The position numbers and the translations under genes were made by a program. A stretch of 64,000 bases of DNA. It comes from Pontibacillus marinus BH030004 = DSM 16465 (GTDB taxonomy: Bacteria; Bacillota; Bacilli; Bacillales; BH030062). The stretch spans positions 124,001-188,000 of the forward strand of contig NZ_AULJ01000001.1 in NCBI RefSeq assembly GCF_000425225.1, given 5' to 3'. A model generated the notes under the pieces. It was not told the origin of the DNA. It was given only the letters and a program-made list of their open reading frames with translations, and ran no database searches. Shown one piece after another: positions 1 through 9,044 of this stretch (within the stretch, counting starts at the first letter, position 1; every line of letters begins with the position of its first letter).

Positions 1-1
1 A

Positions 2-655
2 GATGAGGGAGTAGATCTTGATAAGGTTGTACCTAGAGCAGTTCAAGGTGCTTTTGCTTATCAAGGACAAGTTTGTATTTCTCTTCAGCGAATTTATGTG
101 CACGAACAAATATATGATGCCTTCGTCGAGAAATTTTTAGAAGAGACGAAAAAGCTTGTCATAGGCGATCCATTAAGTGAAGATACCAATGTCTCTTCTA
201 TGATTTCTAAAAAAGATGTTGAAAGAAGTATTGATTGGCTTCGTGAAGCAGTAGAGGATGGAGCGGAGATTGCCTATGGTGGAGTGGCAGAAGGGACCAC
301 GTTACACCCTACTGTAGTGAAAAATGCGGGATTACATACTAAAGTCTCGTGCCAGGAAGTGTTCGCTCCTATAGTCTCAATTAACAAAGTATCTTCTGTG
401 GAAGAAGGGATTAAATGCTTGAATCATTCTAAATATGGACTCCAGGCTGGTGTATATACGAATGACATCCATAAAGGCCTTGATGCTGTAGATGCATTGG
501 AGGTCGGAGGTGTGCTCATCAATGATATACCAACATTCAGGGTAGATCATATGCCGTACGGTGGTGTGAAACAAAGCGGAACAGGTCGAGAAGGATTGAA
601 GTACGCCGTTGAAGAGATGACGGAAATGAAACTTGTGATTTTAAATCGAAATTAA
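2..655 (+). CDS. Aldehyde dehydrogenase, C-terminal part (5' end outside window)
   Basis: The frame is open from the left edge, so the N-terminal half of the gene lies outside the window. The visible part begins just before the catalytic cysteine in the motif GQVCISLQR and runs to the family's usual end with MPYGGVKQSGTGREG. Enzymes of this family oxidise an aldehyde to the acid with NAD(P). It closely resembles the complete enzyme at 31227-32660, which shares GQ.CIS.QRI.VHE and MPYGGVK.SG.G.EG, so the two are paralogues. The substrate cannot be read from the sequence. The gene ends at a strong bidirectional terminator and faces a convergent LysR gene. Confidence 0.9.
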   Translation, partial: DEGVDLDKVVPRAVQGAFAYQGQVCISLQRIYVHEQIYDAFVEKFLEETKKLVIGDPLSEDTNVSSMISKKDVERSIDWLREAVEDGAEIAYGGVAEGTTLHPTVVKNAGLHTKVSCQEVFAPIVSINKVSSVEEGIKCLNHSKYGLQAGVYTNDIHKGLDAVDALEVGGVLINDIPTFRVDHMPYGGVKQSGTGREGLKYAVEEMTEMKLVILNRN

Positions 656-661
656 ATGATA

Positions 662-704
662 AAAACAGCCCCGAATGAAGCATTGGCTCATTCGGGGCTG
701 TTTT
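662..704. terminator. Bidirectional intrinsic terminator
   Basis: Perfect 17-base arms starting AAAACAGCCCCG surround a 9-base loop, with A-run and T-run on the two sides. It lies between the convergent aldehyde dehydrogenase and LysR genes and can serve both. Confidence 0.9.
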
Positions 705-714
705 AGTTATAAAA

Positions 715-1608
715 TTACGGCCATAAGTTCGCAATCTCAATTGTATTCCCCATAAATCGATTCACAACAGGAGTTCTGTAGCGATTTTTCATGGTAACTA
801 ATACAAGCTTTGTTGTTAGTTCAGGCGCTTTTAACTCGACTAAATGGGCCTCAACGCCATTTAGAGCTTTATACATTTTTGGTGCAAACGAGATTCCAAC
901 CCCTTTGGAAACCATCTGAAGCATTGGCAGCGTTTCAGTCCCCCAATACACAATGTTGGGTGTGAATCCCTCAGCTTGACAAGATTCAATGATATGGTCA
1001 GAGATCCCGTATCCAAAGGTAGTATTAGGTAAAATAAAGTTCTCATCCTTTAAGTCTAGTAGAGATATCGCTTTTTTCTCAGTTAAATAATGATCTGGAG
1101 GCAGTGCTAATAGCAAGGGTTCTGTTAACAGTGTTGTCGTTTGTAAATCTTCCGCCTGGAAAGTCGTTCGCACGATTCCTAGATCGAGTTCTCCGTTTCT
1201 TAGTTCACTTAAAATATACGAAGAATCGCCTTCCTTAACCCTTGTTACGACATTAGGGGATTCAGAGATAATGTCTTGTACAACGCTAGGGATTAAAAAT
1301 AGATTCGCAGATGTTATACACCCGACGCGTACAGTACCTCTTAAACCTTCTCCTTGTTCTTTTAATTCTAGTTTTATATCTTCTGTTTTGGATAAAAGTT
1401 CGACCCCTCTCTCATAGAGTAGTCTTCCTGTTTCAGTCAAAACTAGTCTCTTTTTATACCTTTGAAATAACGTGACTTGCATTTCTTCCTCAAACCGATT
1501 GATCAGGATACTAAGTGGTGGTTGTGTCATATTTAATGCTTTGGCAGCTTGTGAAATACTGCCGCTTTCAACGACTTGTACAAAATATTTAAGCTTATGT
1601 AAATCCAA
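715..1608 (-). CDS. LysR family transcriptional regulator
   Basis: This is a 297-residue LysR-type regulator. An N-terminal winged helix-turn-helix (HKLKYFVQVVESGSISQAA, then NMTQPPLS) is followed by an effector-binding domain of the periplasmic-binding-protein fold. I chose the TTG start at 1608 because TGGAG lies about nine bases upstream and the protein then begins LDLHKLKYF, the usual LysR start. Upstream ATG codons would add a non-conserved tail. The gene is divergent from the polyamine-type operon beginning at 1749, so it probably controls that operon. The shared gap contains an inverted repeat suited to a LysR dimer. The effector is unknown; an amine or its aldehyde would be logical. 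Confidence 0.9.
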   Translation of the reverse strand: MDLHKLKYFVQVVESGSISQAAKALNMTQPPLSILINRFEEEMQVTLFQRYKKRLVLTETGRLLYERGVELLSKTEDIKLELKEQGEGLRGTVRVGCITSANLFLIPSVVQDIISESPNVVTRVKEGDSSYILSELRNGELDLGIVRTTFQAEDLQTTTLLTEPLLLALPPDHYLTEKKAISLLDLKDENFILPNTTFGYGISDHIIESCQAEGFTPNIVYWGTETLPMLQMVSKGVGISFAPKMYKALNGVEAHLVELKAPELTTKLVLVTMKNRYRTPVVNRFMGNTIEIANLWP

Positions 1609-1627
1609 GAAATCACTCCAAAAAATC

Positions 1628-1658
1628 ATAGTATATTTACAGAATATATATTTACTAT
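1628..1658. promoter_or_regulatory. Candidate LysR operator
   Basis: ATAGTA and TACTAT form an inverted repeat separated by 19 bases in the gap between the divergent LysR gene and the transport operon. LysR proteins usually bind interrupted AT-rich dyads in this position. The surroundings are very AT-rich, so a chance dyad is possible. Confidence 0.35.
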
Positions 1659-1671
1659 ACATTATATATAT

Positions 1672-1701
1672 TTGACGTTTATTTGTGAATAAATTTATAC
1701 T
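1672..1701 (+). promoter_or_regulatory. SigA-type promoter of the amine operon
   Basis: TTGACG is followed after 18 bases by TATACT, a good sigma-A match. It lies about 50 bases upstream of the binding-protein gene and just downstream of the candidate LysR operator. Confidence 0.55.
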
Positions 1702-1748
1702 GAATTTAATGAATTTTTACATAATTCAATCAAATTTGGAGGGGTATT

Positions 1749-2819
1749 ATGAAGAATTTTGCCGGAATTTTTATGATGTTTGTTTTGGTCCTTTCTCTAG
1801 CTGCTTGTGGAAATGACAGTACAGCTGAATCTAAAGGAAGTGACGGAGAGAAAGAATTAGCTGATACGTTAAAAATCTTTAGCTGGGGCGATTACATTCC
1901 TGAATCTGTAATTGAAGGGTTTGAAGAAGAGTACGGTGTTGAAGTGGTTTACGATCCTTATAGCTCAAATGCAGAGATGATGACGAAATTACAGAGTGGT
2001 GCAGTAAACTATGACATTGTTGTTCCGACAGATTACATCGTCACAAGAATGGTAAAGAAAGACCTTCTGGCTGAAGTGAACTTGGACAACATTCCAAACT
2101 TTGAAAATTTAGAGGAATCTTTCAAAGAAAGAGCATATGATCCGGAAAATAAATATTCTGTTCCTTATCTATACGGAAGCATCGGACTTGCTTATAACAA
2201 AAAGAAAGTCGATAACGTGACAGGTTGGAAAGACTTATGGAACCCAGAATACGCAGGTCACATTGTGTTATCTGACGTTGCTCGTGAAAGCGTTTCCGTA
2301 GCAATGCAAAAGAATGGAGACAGTGTGAACAATCCGACTGAAGAGAACCTAGAAGAAGCGAAAAAAGCATTGAAAGAGTTAGACCCTAATGTCAAAACCT
2401 ACACAAGTAGTGTTTCAGAGGTGCTAGCTAGTGGAGATGATGTATGGTTAGCTGCAGGATATTCTGGAGCAGTAGGAAAAGCAATGAAACAAAATCCGAA
2501 CCTTTCTTATATGCTTCCAGAAGAAGGCGGGATTCTTTGGATGGATAACTTAGCTATACCTAAAATCAGTGATAACCAATACACAGCTGAAACGTTCATC
2601 AACTACCTTCTTAGACCAAAAGTAAGTAAACAGATTTCTGATGTCATTCCATACAGTAACCCGAATGCTGAAGCAGTAGCTTTAATGAGTGAAGAGACAA
2701 AGCAGAATCCTGCTATGTATCAACCAGAGGAGAAACTGAAAAACGCTGAATGGTTTGAAGATCTAGGCCCTGACTTACAGAAAATAGACCGTGTTTGGAG
2801 AGAAGTGATCGGAGACTAG
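1749..2819 (+). CDS. Spermidine/putrescine-type ABC transporter substrate-binding lipoprotein
   Basis: This 356-residue protein begins with a lipoprotein signal peptide ending in LAAC, so it should be anchored outside the membrane by Cys20. The mature part has the PotD-family layout: LKIFSWGDYIPESV near the start and GGILWMDNLAIPK later. It would capture the substrate for the permeases at 3793 and 4591 and the ATPase at 6777. PotD relatives bind putrescine, spermidine and related amines, and which of these applies here is inferred only from the family. The gene is first in the operon, which fits the usual need for excess binding protein. GGAGGGG precedes the ATG. Confidence 0.9.
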   Translation: MKNFAGIFMMFVLVLSLAACGNDSTAESKGSDGEKELADTLKIFSWGDYIPESVIEGFEEEYGVEVVYDPYSSNAEMMTKLQSGAVNYDIVVPTDYIVTRMVKKDLLAEVNLDNIPNFENLEESFKERAYDPENKYSVPYLYGSIGLAYNKKKVDNVTGWKDLWNPEYAGHIVLSDVARESVSVAMQKNGDSVNNPTEENLEEAKKALKELDPNVKTYTSSVSEVLASGDDVWLAAGYSGAVGKAMKQNPNLSYMLPEEGGILWMDNLAIPKISDNQYTAETFINYLLRPKVSKQISDVIPYSNPNAEAVALMSEETKQNPAMYQPEEKLKNAEWFEDLGPDLQKIDRVWREVIGD

Positions 2820-2842
2820 TAACGCATTAGGGGAGGCAAAAG

Positions 2843-3733
2843 ATGAAAGTTAAAGCGGCTGTTGTGCAGTACAAACTTAAAGATATCAACGACAAAGTTG
2901 AATTTGCAGAACAGATTAAAGGATATGTGAAAGAAGCAATGCAAAACAATCCCCACTTCATCGTTTTCCCAGAGCTGATCACTGCTCAACTAGCGAATCT
3001 GAATGAAGGGGAGCCTACAGAAGCTATATTAGGTGTTTCTGAACACACAGATTTTTATATCAACTTATTTAAGTCACTTAGCATATCAAATAATGTCCAC
3101 ATTGTTGGTGGTTCTCACATTATTCAAGACATTAGTGGTTCTTATTTAAACCGTTCCTATCTCTTTTATCCAGATGGTAGCTTTGAATGCCAGGATAAAA
3201 TTCACCTAACCCAATGGGAAAAGCAACAGTGGGAACTATCTCCTGCTGAAAAAGTGAGAACCTTTGATACAAAATTCGGAAGAGTAGCTTTACTCGTTTG
3301 TTATGATATCGAATTTCCTGAAATATCACGATATGCAATGGAACAAGGCGCAAACATTGTTTTCTGCCCTTCATGGACCGTAACTGAGCGTGGTTTAAAC
3401 CGAATCACTCTTTGCTCAAGGTCTAAAGCCATTGAAAACCAGTTGTTCGTGGTACAAACAGGGATGACAGGTGAATTAACAAGATTCCCTGAAATGCAGG
3501 TGAACGTTGCAAAGGCGGGGATTTACTCTCCATGTGATCGTTTCTTTTCAGAAGACGGGATCATACAAGAAGGGAACTTGAATGAAGAAATGGTCATTTT
3601 CGGAGAAATGGATTTAGATTTACTTCATGAATCCAGAGAGGATGACAGTTCCATCGGTATTCCTCTTATAAAAGATATGCGTAAGGACATGTACTCAACA
3701 GAATTTAAAAAACAAATCATAAGAAATCATTAA
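2843..3733 (+). CDS. Carbon-nitrogen hydrolase (nitrilase superfamily amidase), YhcX-type domain
   Basis: The 296-residue protein has the nitrilase-superfamily catalytic triad: Glu44 in VFPELIT, Lys119 in QDKIHLTQ and Cys153 in LVCYDIEFPE. Such enzymes cleave amides or N-carbamoyl groups. From memory it most resembles the C-terminal domain of the Bacillus subtilis YhcX class, where a GNAT acetyltransferase is fused in front of the amidase. The matching free-standing GNAT lies at 11895-12533, the last gene of the same operon. A likely role is deacylation or deamidation of an acylated amine or amino-acid intermediate. The exact substrate is unknown. Confidence 0.85.
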   Translation: MKVKAAVVQYKLKDINDKVEFAEQIKGYVKEAMQNNPHFIVFPELITAQLANLNEGEPTEAILGVSEHTDFYINLFKSLSISNNVHIVGGSHIIQDISGSYLNRSYLFYPDGSFECQDKIHLTQWEKQQWELSPAEKVRTFDTKFGRVALLVCYDIEFPEISRYAMEQGANIVFCPSWTVTERGLNRITLCSRSKAIENQLFVVQTGMTGELTRFPEMQVNVAKAGIYSPCDRFFSEDGIIQEGNLNEEMVIFGEMDLDLLHESREDDSSIGIPLIKDMRKDMYSTEFKKQIIRNH

Positions 3734-3739
3734 ACAACT

Positions 3740-3770
3740 ACAGCAGGGTTACGAACCGTAATCCTGCTGT
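3740..3770 (+). other. Intercistronic hairpin
   Basis: Two 14-base arms (ACAGCAGGGTTACG and its near complement, one G-U pair) surround a 3-base loop between the amidase and first permease genes. No T-run follows, so it is more likely an mRNA-stability or processing element than a full terminator. Confidence 0.6.
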
Positions 3771-3792
3771 TCCATCAAAGGGGAGGAGTACA

Positions 3793-4572
3793 TTGAGAGC
3801 TCGAACAAAAAAGGTTTTATTCAGTTGGACCATACTCGTTTACATATTTTTTTATGTACCTATTTTAATACTCATGATTTATTCCTTTAATGATTCAAAA
3901 ATAAGCACGTCTTGGCAAGGATTCACGTTTGATTGGTATAACAAATTATTTAGCAACTCTGCAATCGGAAGTGCTGTGCTTAACAGTTTGACTGTCGCAC
4001 TGTTTACGACTTTAATTTCACTTATCATCGGAACAACAGCTGCGATTGCGTTATATCGATATGACTTTCCTGGAAAGAAGTATATCGATCTTCTATTCTA
4101 TTTACCCATTGTCATTCCCCCAATCATTATTGGTGTTGCCCTGTTGACGGTTTACGCACGGTTAAAGGTTGCTTTGGGAATTCAAACCATTATCCCAGGT
4201 CACGTTGTGTTAACGACACCATTTGTAACCATGCTCGTTATGTCCAGATTACAAGGGTTTGATCATTCATTAGAGGATGCAGCTAAGGATTTGGGAGCTA
4301 ATGCGTGGAATACATTTTGGCGAGTCACGCTACCACTGATTTTTCCAAGTATTCTATCAGGAGCTCTATTATCTTTTACGATATCAGTTGATGAATTCGT
4401 TGTATCCTTCTTTACAACTGGACCGGGAGCAAGCACCTTACCTGTTATGATTTATTCCATGGTTCGAACAGGAGTAACGCCTGAAATCAATGCTTTATCT
4501 ACAATAATGATTCTTGTAACCGTCTTTGTTGTTCTTCTAGCAGAGAAATGGAGAGGAACCTTAAACAATTAG
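3793..4572 (+). CDS. ABC transporter permease, PotC type
   Basis: The 259-residue integral membrane protein has about six hydrophobic segments. It carries the ABC permease EAA loop (LEDAAKDLGANAWNTFWRV) that docks with the ATPase, here the one at 6777. It belongs to the spermidine/putrescine PotC group. The start is TTG at 3793, following GGGGAGGAG, and gives MRARTKKVLFSW. The order binding protein, amidase, PotC, PotB, oxidase, ATPase departs from the usual potABCD order because catabolic genes are interleaved. Confidence 0.9.
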   Translation: MRARTKKVLFSWTILVYIFFYVPILILMIYSFNDSKISTSWQGFTFDWYNKLFSNSAIGSAVLNSLTVALFTTLISLIIGTTAAIALYRYDFPGKKYIDLLFYLPIVIPPIIIGVALLTVYARLKVALGIQTIIPGHVVLTTPFVTMLVMSRLQGFDHSLEDAAKDLGANAWNTFWRVTLPLIFPSILSGALLSFTISVDEFVVSFFTTGPGASTLPVMIYSMVRTGVTPEINALSTIMILVTVFVVLLAEKWRGTLNN

Positions 4573-4590
4573 AGAAAGGAATGGGGAATT

Positions 4591-5433
4591 ATGGAGAGAT
4601 CGACTAAGAAAGCCTATACACTTCTTTCGCCTAGCCTGCTTTTATTCCTGGTATTCTTAGCCGTTCCCGTCATCATGATTATTATCATCAGTTTTACAAA
4701 AAACGATGGATACGGCGGGATCATATATGAGTTTACCCTACAAAACTATAAAATCGCACTAGAATCCTTGTATTTAAAAATATTCTTAAGGTCCGTGTAT
4801 TGGTCATTCTTGATCACGGTAACGTGCCTTCTGATTGGTTATCCATTTGCTTATTTCATTTCACATATCAAGAAGTATAAGAACCTATTACTCTTTCTTG
4901 TAATTATTCCATTTTGGACAAACCTTCTCGTTCGTACATATGCCTGGATAATTTTGTTGCAGAATGATGGCGTGATTAATGGATTTCTAAAAGCAATGGG
5001 ATTCATTGAAGGACCAATTCAAATGCTATATACACCAGGTGCAATTCTTGTAGGACTTATATATGGTTTCTTACCTTTCATGGTCCTTCCGTTATATACG
5101 TCCATTGAAAAGTTAGATCGTTCCTATTTAGAGGCTGCTGAGGATTTAGGTGCGAGTCCGATTAAAACCTTTTTCAATGTAACGGTTCCATTGACGATGC
5201 CTGGAATTATAACAGGGTGTTTTATTACGTTTATCCCGGCTCTTGGAATATTTGTTGTGCCGGACATGCTTGGGGGAAGTAAAGCAATTATGATCGGAAA
5301 CATTATCCGTGATGATTTTCAGATTAATATGAACTGGCAGCTCGGAGCTTCTGTTTCAGTATTAATCATGACAGTTGTGTTAGCATCCGTGTTCATATTC
5401 TTAAAACTATCCAATAACAAAAAAGCATTTTAA
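4591..5433 (+). CDS. ABC transporter permease, PotB type
   Basis: This is the 280-residue partner permease of the preceding gene, with about six membrane segments and the EAA loop LEAAEDLGASPIKTFFNVT. The N-terminus (KAYTLLSPSLLLFLVFLAVP) is typical of PotB relatives. It should form a heterodimeric channel with the PotC-type protein and take up an amine delivered by the lipoprotein at 1749. The gene starts 18 bases after the previous stop and is clearly cotranscribed. Confidence 0.9.
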   Translation: MERSTKKAYTLLSPSLLLFLVFLAVPVIMIIIISFTKNDGYGGIIYEFTLQNYKIALESLYLKIFLRSVYWSFLITVTCLLIGYPFAYFISHIKKYKNLLLFLVIIPFWTNLLVRTYAWIILLQNDGVINGFLKAMGFIEGPIQMLYTPGAILVGLIYGFLPFMVLPLYTSIEKLDRSYLEAAEDLGASPIKTFFNVTVPLTMPGIITGCFITFIPALGIFVVPDMLGGSKAIMIGNIIRDDFQINMNWQLGASVSVLIMTVVLASVFIFLKLSNNKKAF

Positions 5434-5466
5434 CTGAATCTTAGAAAGTAGACAGGAGTGAATCTC

Positions 5467-6750
5467 ATGGACTTGATGCCATTATGGGAAGCAACTTCCA
5501 ATAACGTAACCAAACGCGAACCTTTAGAAGGAGATCGACATTGTGATGTTGTTCTTATTGGTGGTGGTTTTTCAGGACTATCAACGGCGTACCATTTACA
5601 AAAAGAAGGCTATGATACGGTCATCTTGGAGAAGGACAAAGTGGGTGGTGGAGCTAGCGGTCGAAACGGAGGTCAGATCCTAACTGGATTTTCCGATAGC
5701 ATGAGCTCTATCTTAGAACAAAAAGGGATTGAAACAGCTAAAGCTATGCTTGATATGTCTCTTGATTCGATTGATTTAATTAGTCAGATCATTGATGAAA
5801 ACGAGATTAGCTGCGGCTTTCACCGTAACGGGCATATTGTGGCAGCCTATAAAGATTCGCATGTAGATAAACTGAAGAAAGAACAAGAAACCTTGAAAAA
5901 GCATTTTGACTATGATGTGGATGTGCTAGAAAAACATGAGCTCTCTAATGAGCTGAACAGCCCATTATATAGAGGCGGTAGTGTTGATCCAAACAGTGCC
6001 ATGTTCCACCCCTTCAATTATGCCATTGGTTTAGCGGATACGTTAGAAGGCATGGGTGGAACCATTTATGAAAAAACAGAGGCGACCAATATTAACCATG
6101 AAGCTTCCAATAAAGTTGTGGTAAGTACACCGAACGGTCGAGTGATTGCAAAAGAAATTGTACTAGTGACAAATGGTTACACATCAGAAAACTTACACAA
6201 AAAGATTGCTAGAACGATTATTCCTATTGAAAGCATCATGATTGCTACTGAGCAACTACCTGAAGATGTTGTATCAAACTTAATCAAAAAGAATCGAGCA
6301 TGTTTTGATACCAAAAACCTACTCTATTATTTCAGGCGAACGGATGATAATCGAATTGCATTTGGAGGTTCTGGAAGGTCCACAAGTAAGAGTGACGAGA
6401 ACAACCTATTCAATAATCTTCATAAAGGACTATTAGATGTGTTTCCTGAGTTAGAAGATGCGAGTATTGCGTATCGCTGGGGCGGCAAAGTTGGTTTTAC
6501 ACGTGAATTCCTTCCGTATATTGGACGACTGGATGATGGTACGCATTTTGCTTATGGCTATGCCGGCCATGGAGCAGCCATGTCGACGCTACTTGGTAAG
6601 GTTCTTGCAGAGAACATTATGGATAATGATCGTGGGTTCAGTCCATTAGAAAAGAAGGAATTAAAAACGATTCCTTTTTATAGTCAGCACGCCAAAGTCG
6701 TTAACTTGATGAAATACTATTATAAAGTTCTTGATTCTATTAAAAATTAA
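5467..6750 (+). CDS. FAD-dependent oxidoreductase, PuuB/DAO family
   Basis: This is an FAD-binding amine or amino-acid oxidase of about 427 residues. The Rossmann motif VVLIGGGFSGLSTAYHLQ lies near residue 30, followed by GGGASGRNGGQ, typical of gamma-glutamylputrescine oxidoreductase PuuB and relatives. The C-terminal FAD-contact region is GYAGHGAAMSTLLGK. The ATG at 5467 fits AGGAG eight bases upstream; the GTG at 5458 abuts the Shine-Dalgarno sequence and is unlikely. In the known Puu pathway PuuB oxidises gamma-glutamylputrescine, but no PuuA ligase is present here. The enzyme may act on a free or differently acylated amine. Confidence 0.85.
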   Translation: MDLMPLWEATSNNVTKREPLEGDRHCDVVLIGGGFSGLSTAYHLQKEGYDTVILEKDKVGGGASGRNGGQILTGFSDSMSSILEQKGIETAKAMLDMSLDSIDLISQIIDENEISCGFHRNGHIVAAYKDSHVDKLKKEQETLKKHFDYDVDVLEKHELSNELNSPLYRGGSVDPNSAMFHPFNYAIGLADTLEGMGGTIYEKTEATNINHEASNKVVVSTPNGRVIAKEIVLVTNGYTSENLHKKIARTIIPIESIMIATEQLPEDVVSNLIKKNRACFDTKNLLYYFRRTDDNRIAFGGSGRSTSKSDENNLFNNLHKGLLDVFPELEDASIAYRWGGKVGFTREFLPYIGRLDDGTHFAYGYAGHGAAMSTLLGKVLAENIMDNDRGFSPLEKKELKTIPFYSQHAKVVNLMKYYYKVLDSIKN

Positions 6751-6776
6751 ACTTTTAATCCTGAGGAGGATCAATC

Positions 6777-7856
6777 ATGTCAGACAACAACATGGTAAAA
6801 ATCAAAGATGTTGTAAAATCCTTCGGTCAGCATCAAGCTGTTAAAAATGTATCCATTGATATTAAACAAGGAGAGTTTCTAACTCTATTAGGACCCAGCG
6901 GTTGTGGGAAGACGACAACGTTACGCATGATCGCAGGCTTCGAATCGATTACATCTGGAGAAATCGTGATTGATGGGAAGAGTGTTGCATCTCAACATCC
7001 TTATGAACGTGATGTAAATACAGTATTCCAAAGCTATGCACTATTTCCTCATATGTCAGTCGAAGAGAATATAGCCTTTGGATTGAAAATGAAAAAATAT
7101 AGCAAAGCAAAGATAAAAGAGGAAGTTGAACGCGTTCTCAATCTCGTCCAGCTAGAGGGCTATGGAAAACGCAAGCCAGACCAACTAAGTGGTGGACAGA
7201 ATCAGCGTGTTGCGATTGCAAGAGCTCTTGTGAACAACCCAAAAGTATTGCTTTTAGATGAACCACTTGGGGCATTGGACTTGAAGTTAAGAAAACAGAT
7301 GCAGATCGAGCTAAAGCATTTACAGCAAAAACTAGGGATGACATTTATTTATGTTACGCATGACCAAGAAGAAGCCCTTACGATGTCAGATCGTATTGCT
7401 GTTATGAATGATGGACATTTAGAACAATTAGGTACCTCTAGAGAAATCTATGAAACACCAAAAACGAAATTTGTTGCGGACTTTATCGGTGAAACAAACT
7501 TGTTTGAAGGTGAAGTAGTGGATTCCTCAGAAATTAATGCCGTTGCATCTGTAGAAGGAAACCAAATTCCGATTAAGCCGATTGATGGATTATCGCCAAA
7601 TAAAGACATCACACTCACGATTCGTCCTGAGCTTACTTGGATTGAAGGAAGCGAGCCGAGCAATGGAAAGCCATCCCTACAAGGTAAGTATGTTGAGAAC
7701 ATTTATGTCGGTTCTGTGCAAAAGGTCATTGTCGCATTACCTAGTGGAAAGAACATTGTCATCAACGAATCACCGATGAATGCATCAGATTTAAGTCCAG
7801 GTGATGAAGTCAATGTCTGTTGGGACGTCGATAAAGCAGGTGTCCTTACATCGTAA
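6777..7856 (+). CDS. ABC transporter ATP-binding protein, PotA type
   Basis: The 359-residue ATPase has Walker A GPSGCGKTT, signature LSGGQNQRVAIARAL, Walker B LLLDEPLGALD and the switch histidine in YVTHDQEEAL. A C-terminal TOBE domain (from about residue 280) matches PotA-type importers. It should energise the permeases at 3793 and 4591. Start at ATG 6777 follows GAGGAGG; an internal ATG at 6792 is possible. Position inside the catabolic operon supports a dedicated importer for the compound degraded by the surrounding enzymes. Confidence 0.92.
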   Translation: MSDNNMVKIKDVVKSFGQHQAVKNVSIDIKQGEFLTLLGPSGCGKTTTLRMIAGFESITSGEIVIDGKSVASQHPYERDVNTVFQSYALFPHMSVEENIAFGLKMKKYSKAKIKEEVERVLNLVQLEGYGKRKPDQLSGGQNQRVAIARALVNNPKVLLLDEPLGALDLKLRKQMQIELKHLQQKLGMTFIYVTHDQEEALTMSDRIAVMNDGHLEQLGTSREIYETPKTKFVADFIGETNLFEGEVVDSSEINAVASVEGNQIPIKPIDGLSPNKDITLTIRPELTWIEGSEPSNGKPSLQGKYVENIYVGSVQKVIVALPSGKNIVINESPMNASDLSPGDEVNVCWDVDKAGVLTS

Positions 7857-7898
7857 GTTCAAGGCTGACAATACTCTCTAAGAAAGAAGGACGACAGT

Positions 7899-9017
7899 AT
7901 GATTAAACATTTACAGTTACAAGGTACATATAAAGAAATTGGAAGGATTCATGGAGAACAAGGAAAGCAAGAAGTGATCAATAGTTTAGAAACCTATGAA
8001 TCTCTTTTTAAAGGATACAAGCAAATCACTTGGAAAGAAGCAGGAGAAATCGCACTAACGCATTTACCGGCCATTGAGCAATACGATTCAGATCTCGTAG
8101 AAGAGATGCAAGGGGTCGCAGAAGGAGCTGGGGTAGATTTTGAAGATATTCTTGCTCTAAACACTAGAAGTGAAATTGCCTTAGCTAACTACAATTCAAA
8201 TACCGTGAAGTTCTCAGATGGTTGTACTTCGATTGGAACAACACCACCTCTGTCTGATGATACAATTGTCGGTCAGAACTGGGACTGGAAAGCTTCTCAG
8301 ATTAAGAGCTTACTTCTATTAGATATTAAACAGCCAGGTAAGCCAAGTATTCAAATGGTTACAGAAGGCGGTATTATTGGGAAAATCGGATTTAATACAT
8401 CTGGTGTGGGTGTCGGATTGAACGCATTACTCACAAACAAGAAAAGCGAACAAGTTCCTATTCACTTGGGCCTTAGAGCCGTTATGAATTCAAAATCTCT
8501 TACGGAAGCCGTATCCAAAATAAAAGGTGGCCAAATGGCATCAACCGCTAACTTTTTAATTGGAGCAGATCAAGGAAATGGTGAATCCATGGTAGCTAAC
8601 TATGAAGTCTCTCCATTCGGTATTGATATGCTGCCTGCAAGAGAAGGAAAGGTTGTCCATTCCAATCACATCATTTCTGATCAGATAAAGCAATTTGTTG
8701 AAGATCGAAACGAATTTAAGTTTGATGATTCCTTAATTCGAAAGGAAAGAGCTGAACAGCTTCTTTATCGTCATCTTTATTCTGGGAAGAAGATCGATGA
8801 AACATCTTATAAGAGCTGGCTATCTGATTTATTTAACCACCCGAACTCGATTAATCATTCCGAAAATCTGAATGCTCCAGAGCATCGGCGTATGGAAACC
8901 GTGTTCTCGATTATTATGAATCTATCTCAGCAAACGATGGATTTATGTGTTGGAAAAGCTGATCCAAACAATTTTAAACATTACAGTGTGAAGGAATCAT
9001 TTTTTACTGGCGTTTAA
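7899..9017 (+). CDS. C45 family acyltransferase/peptidase (6-aminopenicillanate acyltransferase-like)
   Basis: This 372-residue protein has the layout of the N-terminal nucleophile hydrolases of MEROPS family C45. A pro-segment of about 108 residues ends at Cys109 in SDGCTSIG, the expected autoprocessing and catalytic residue. It is followed by VGQNWDW, a family hallmark. Members cleave or transfer N-acyl groups. Among polyamine-type genes it could remove or attach an acyl group on an amine or amino-acid intermediate; this is inference from context. No signal peptide is seen, so it is cytoplasmic. Confidence 0.8.
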   Translation: MIKHLQLQGTYKEIGRIHGEQGKQEVINSLETYESLFKGYKQITWKEAGEIALTHLPAIEQYDSDLVEEMQGVAEGAGVDFEDILALNTRSEIALANYNSNTVKFSDGCTSIGTTPPLSDDTIVGQNWDWKASQIKSLLLLDIKQPGKPSIQMVTEGGIIGKIGFNTSGVGVGLNALLTNKKSEQVPIHLGLRAVMNSKSLTEAVSKIKGGQMASTANFLIGADQGNGESMVANYEVSPFGIDMLPAREGKVVHSNHIISDQIKQFVEDRNEFKFDDSLIRKERAEQLLYRHLYSGKKIDETSYKSWLSDLFNHPNSINHSENLNAPEHRRMETVFSIIMNLSQQTMDLCVGKADPNNFKHYSVKESFFTGV

Positions 9018-9044
9018 CAAACCAGAAAACAGGAGGCGAATGAT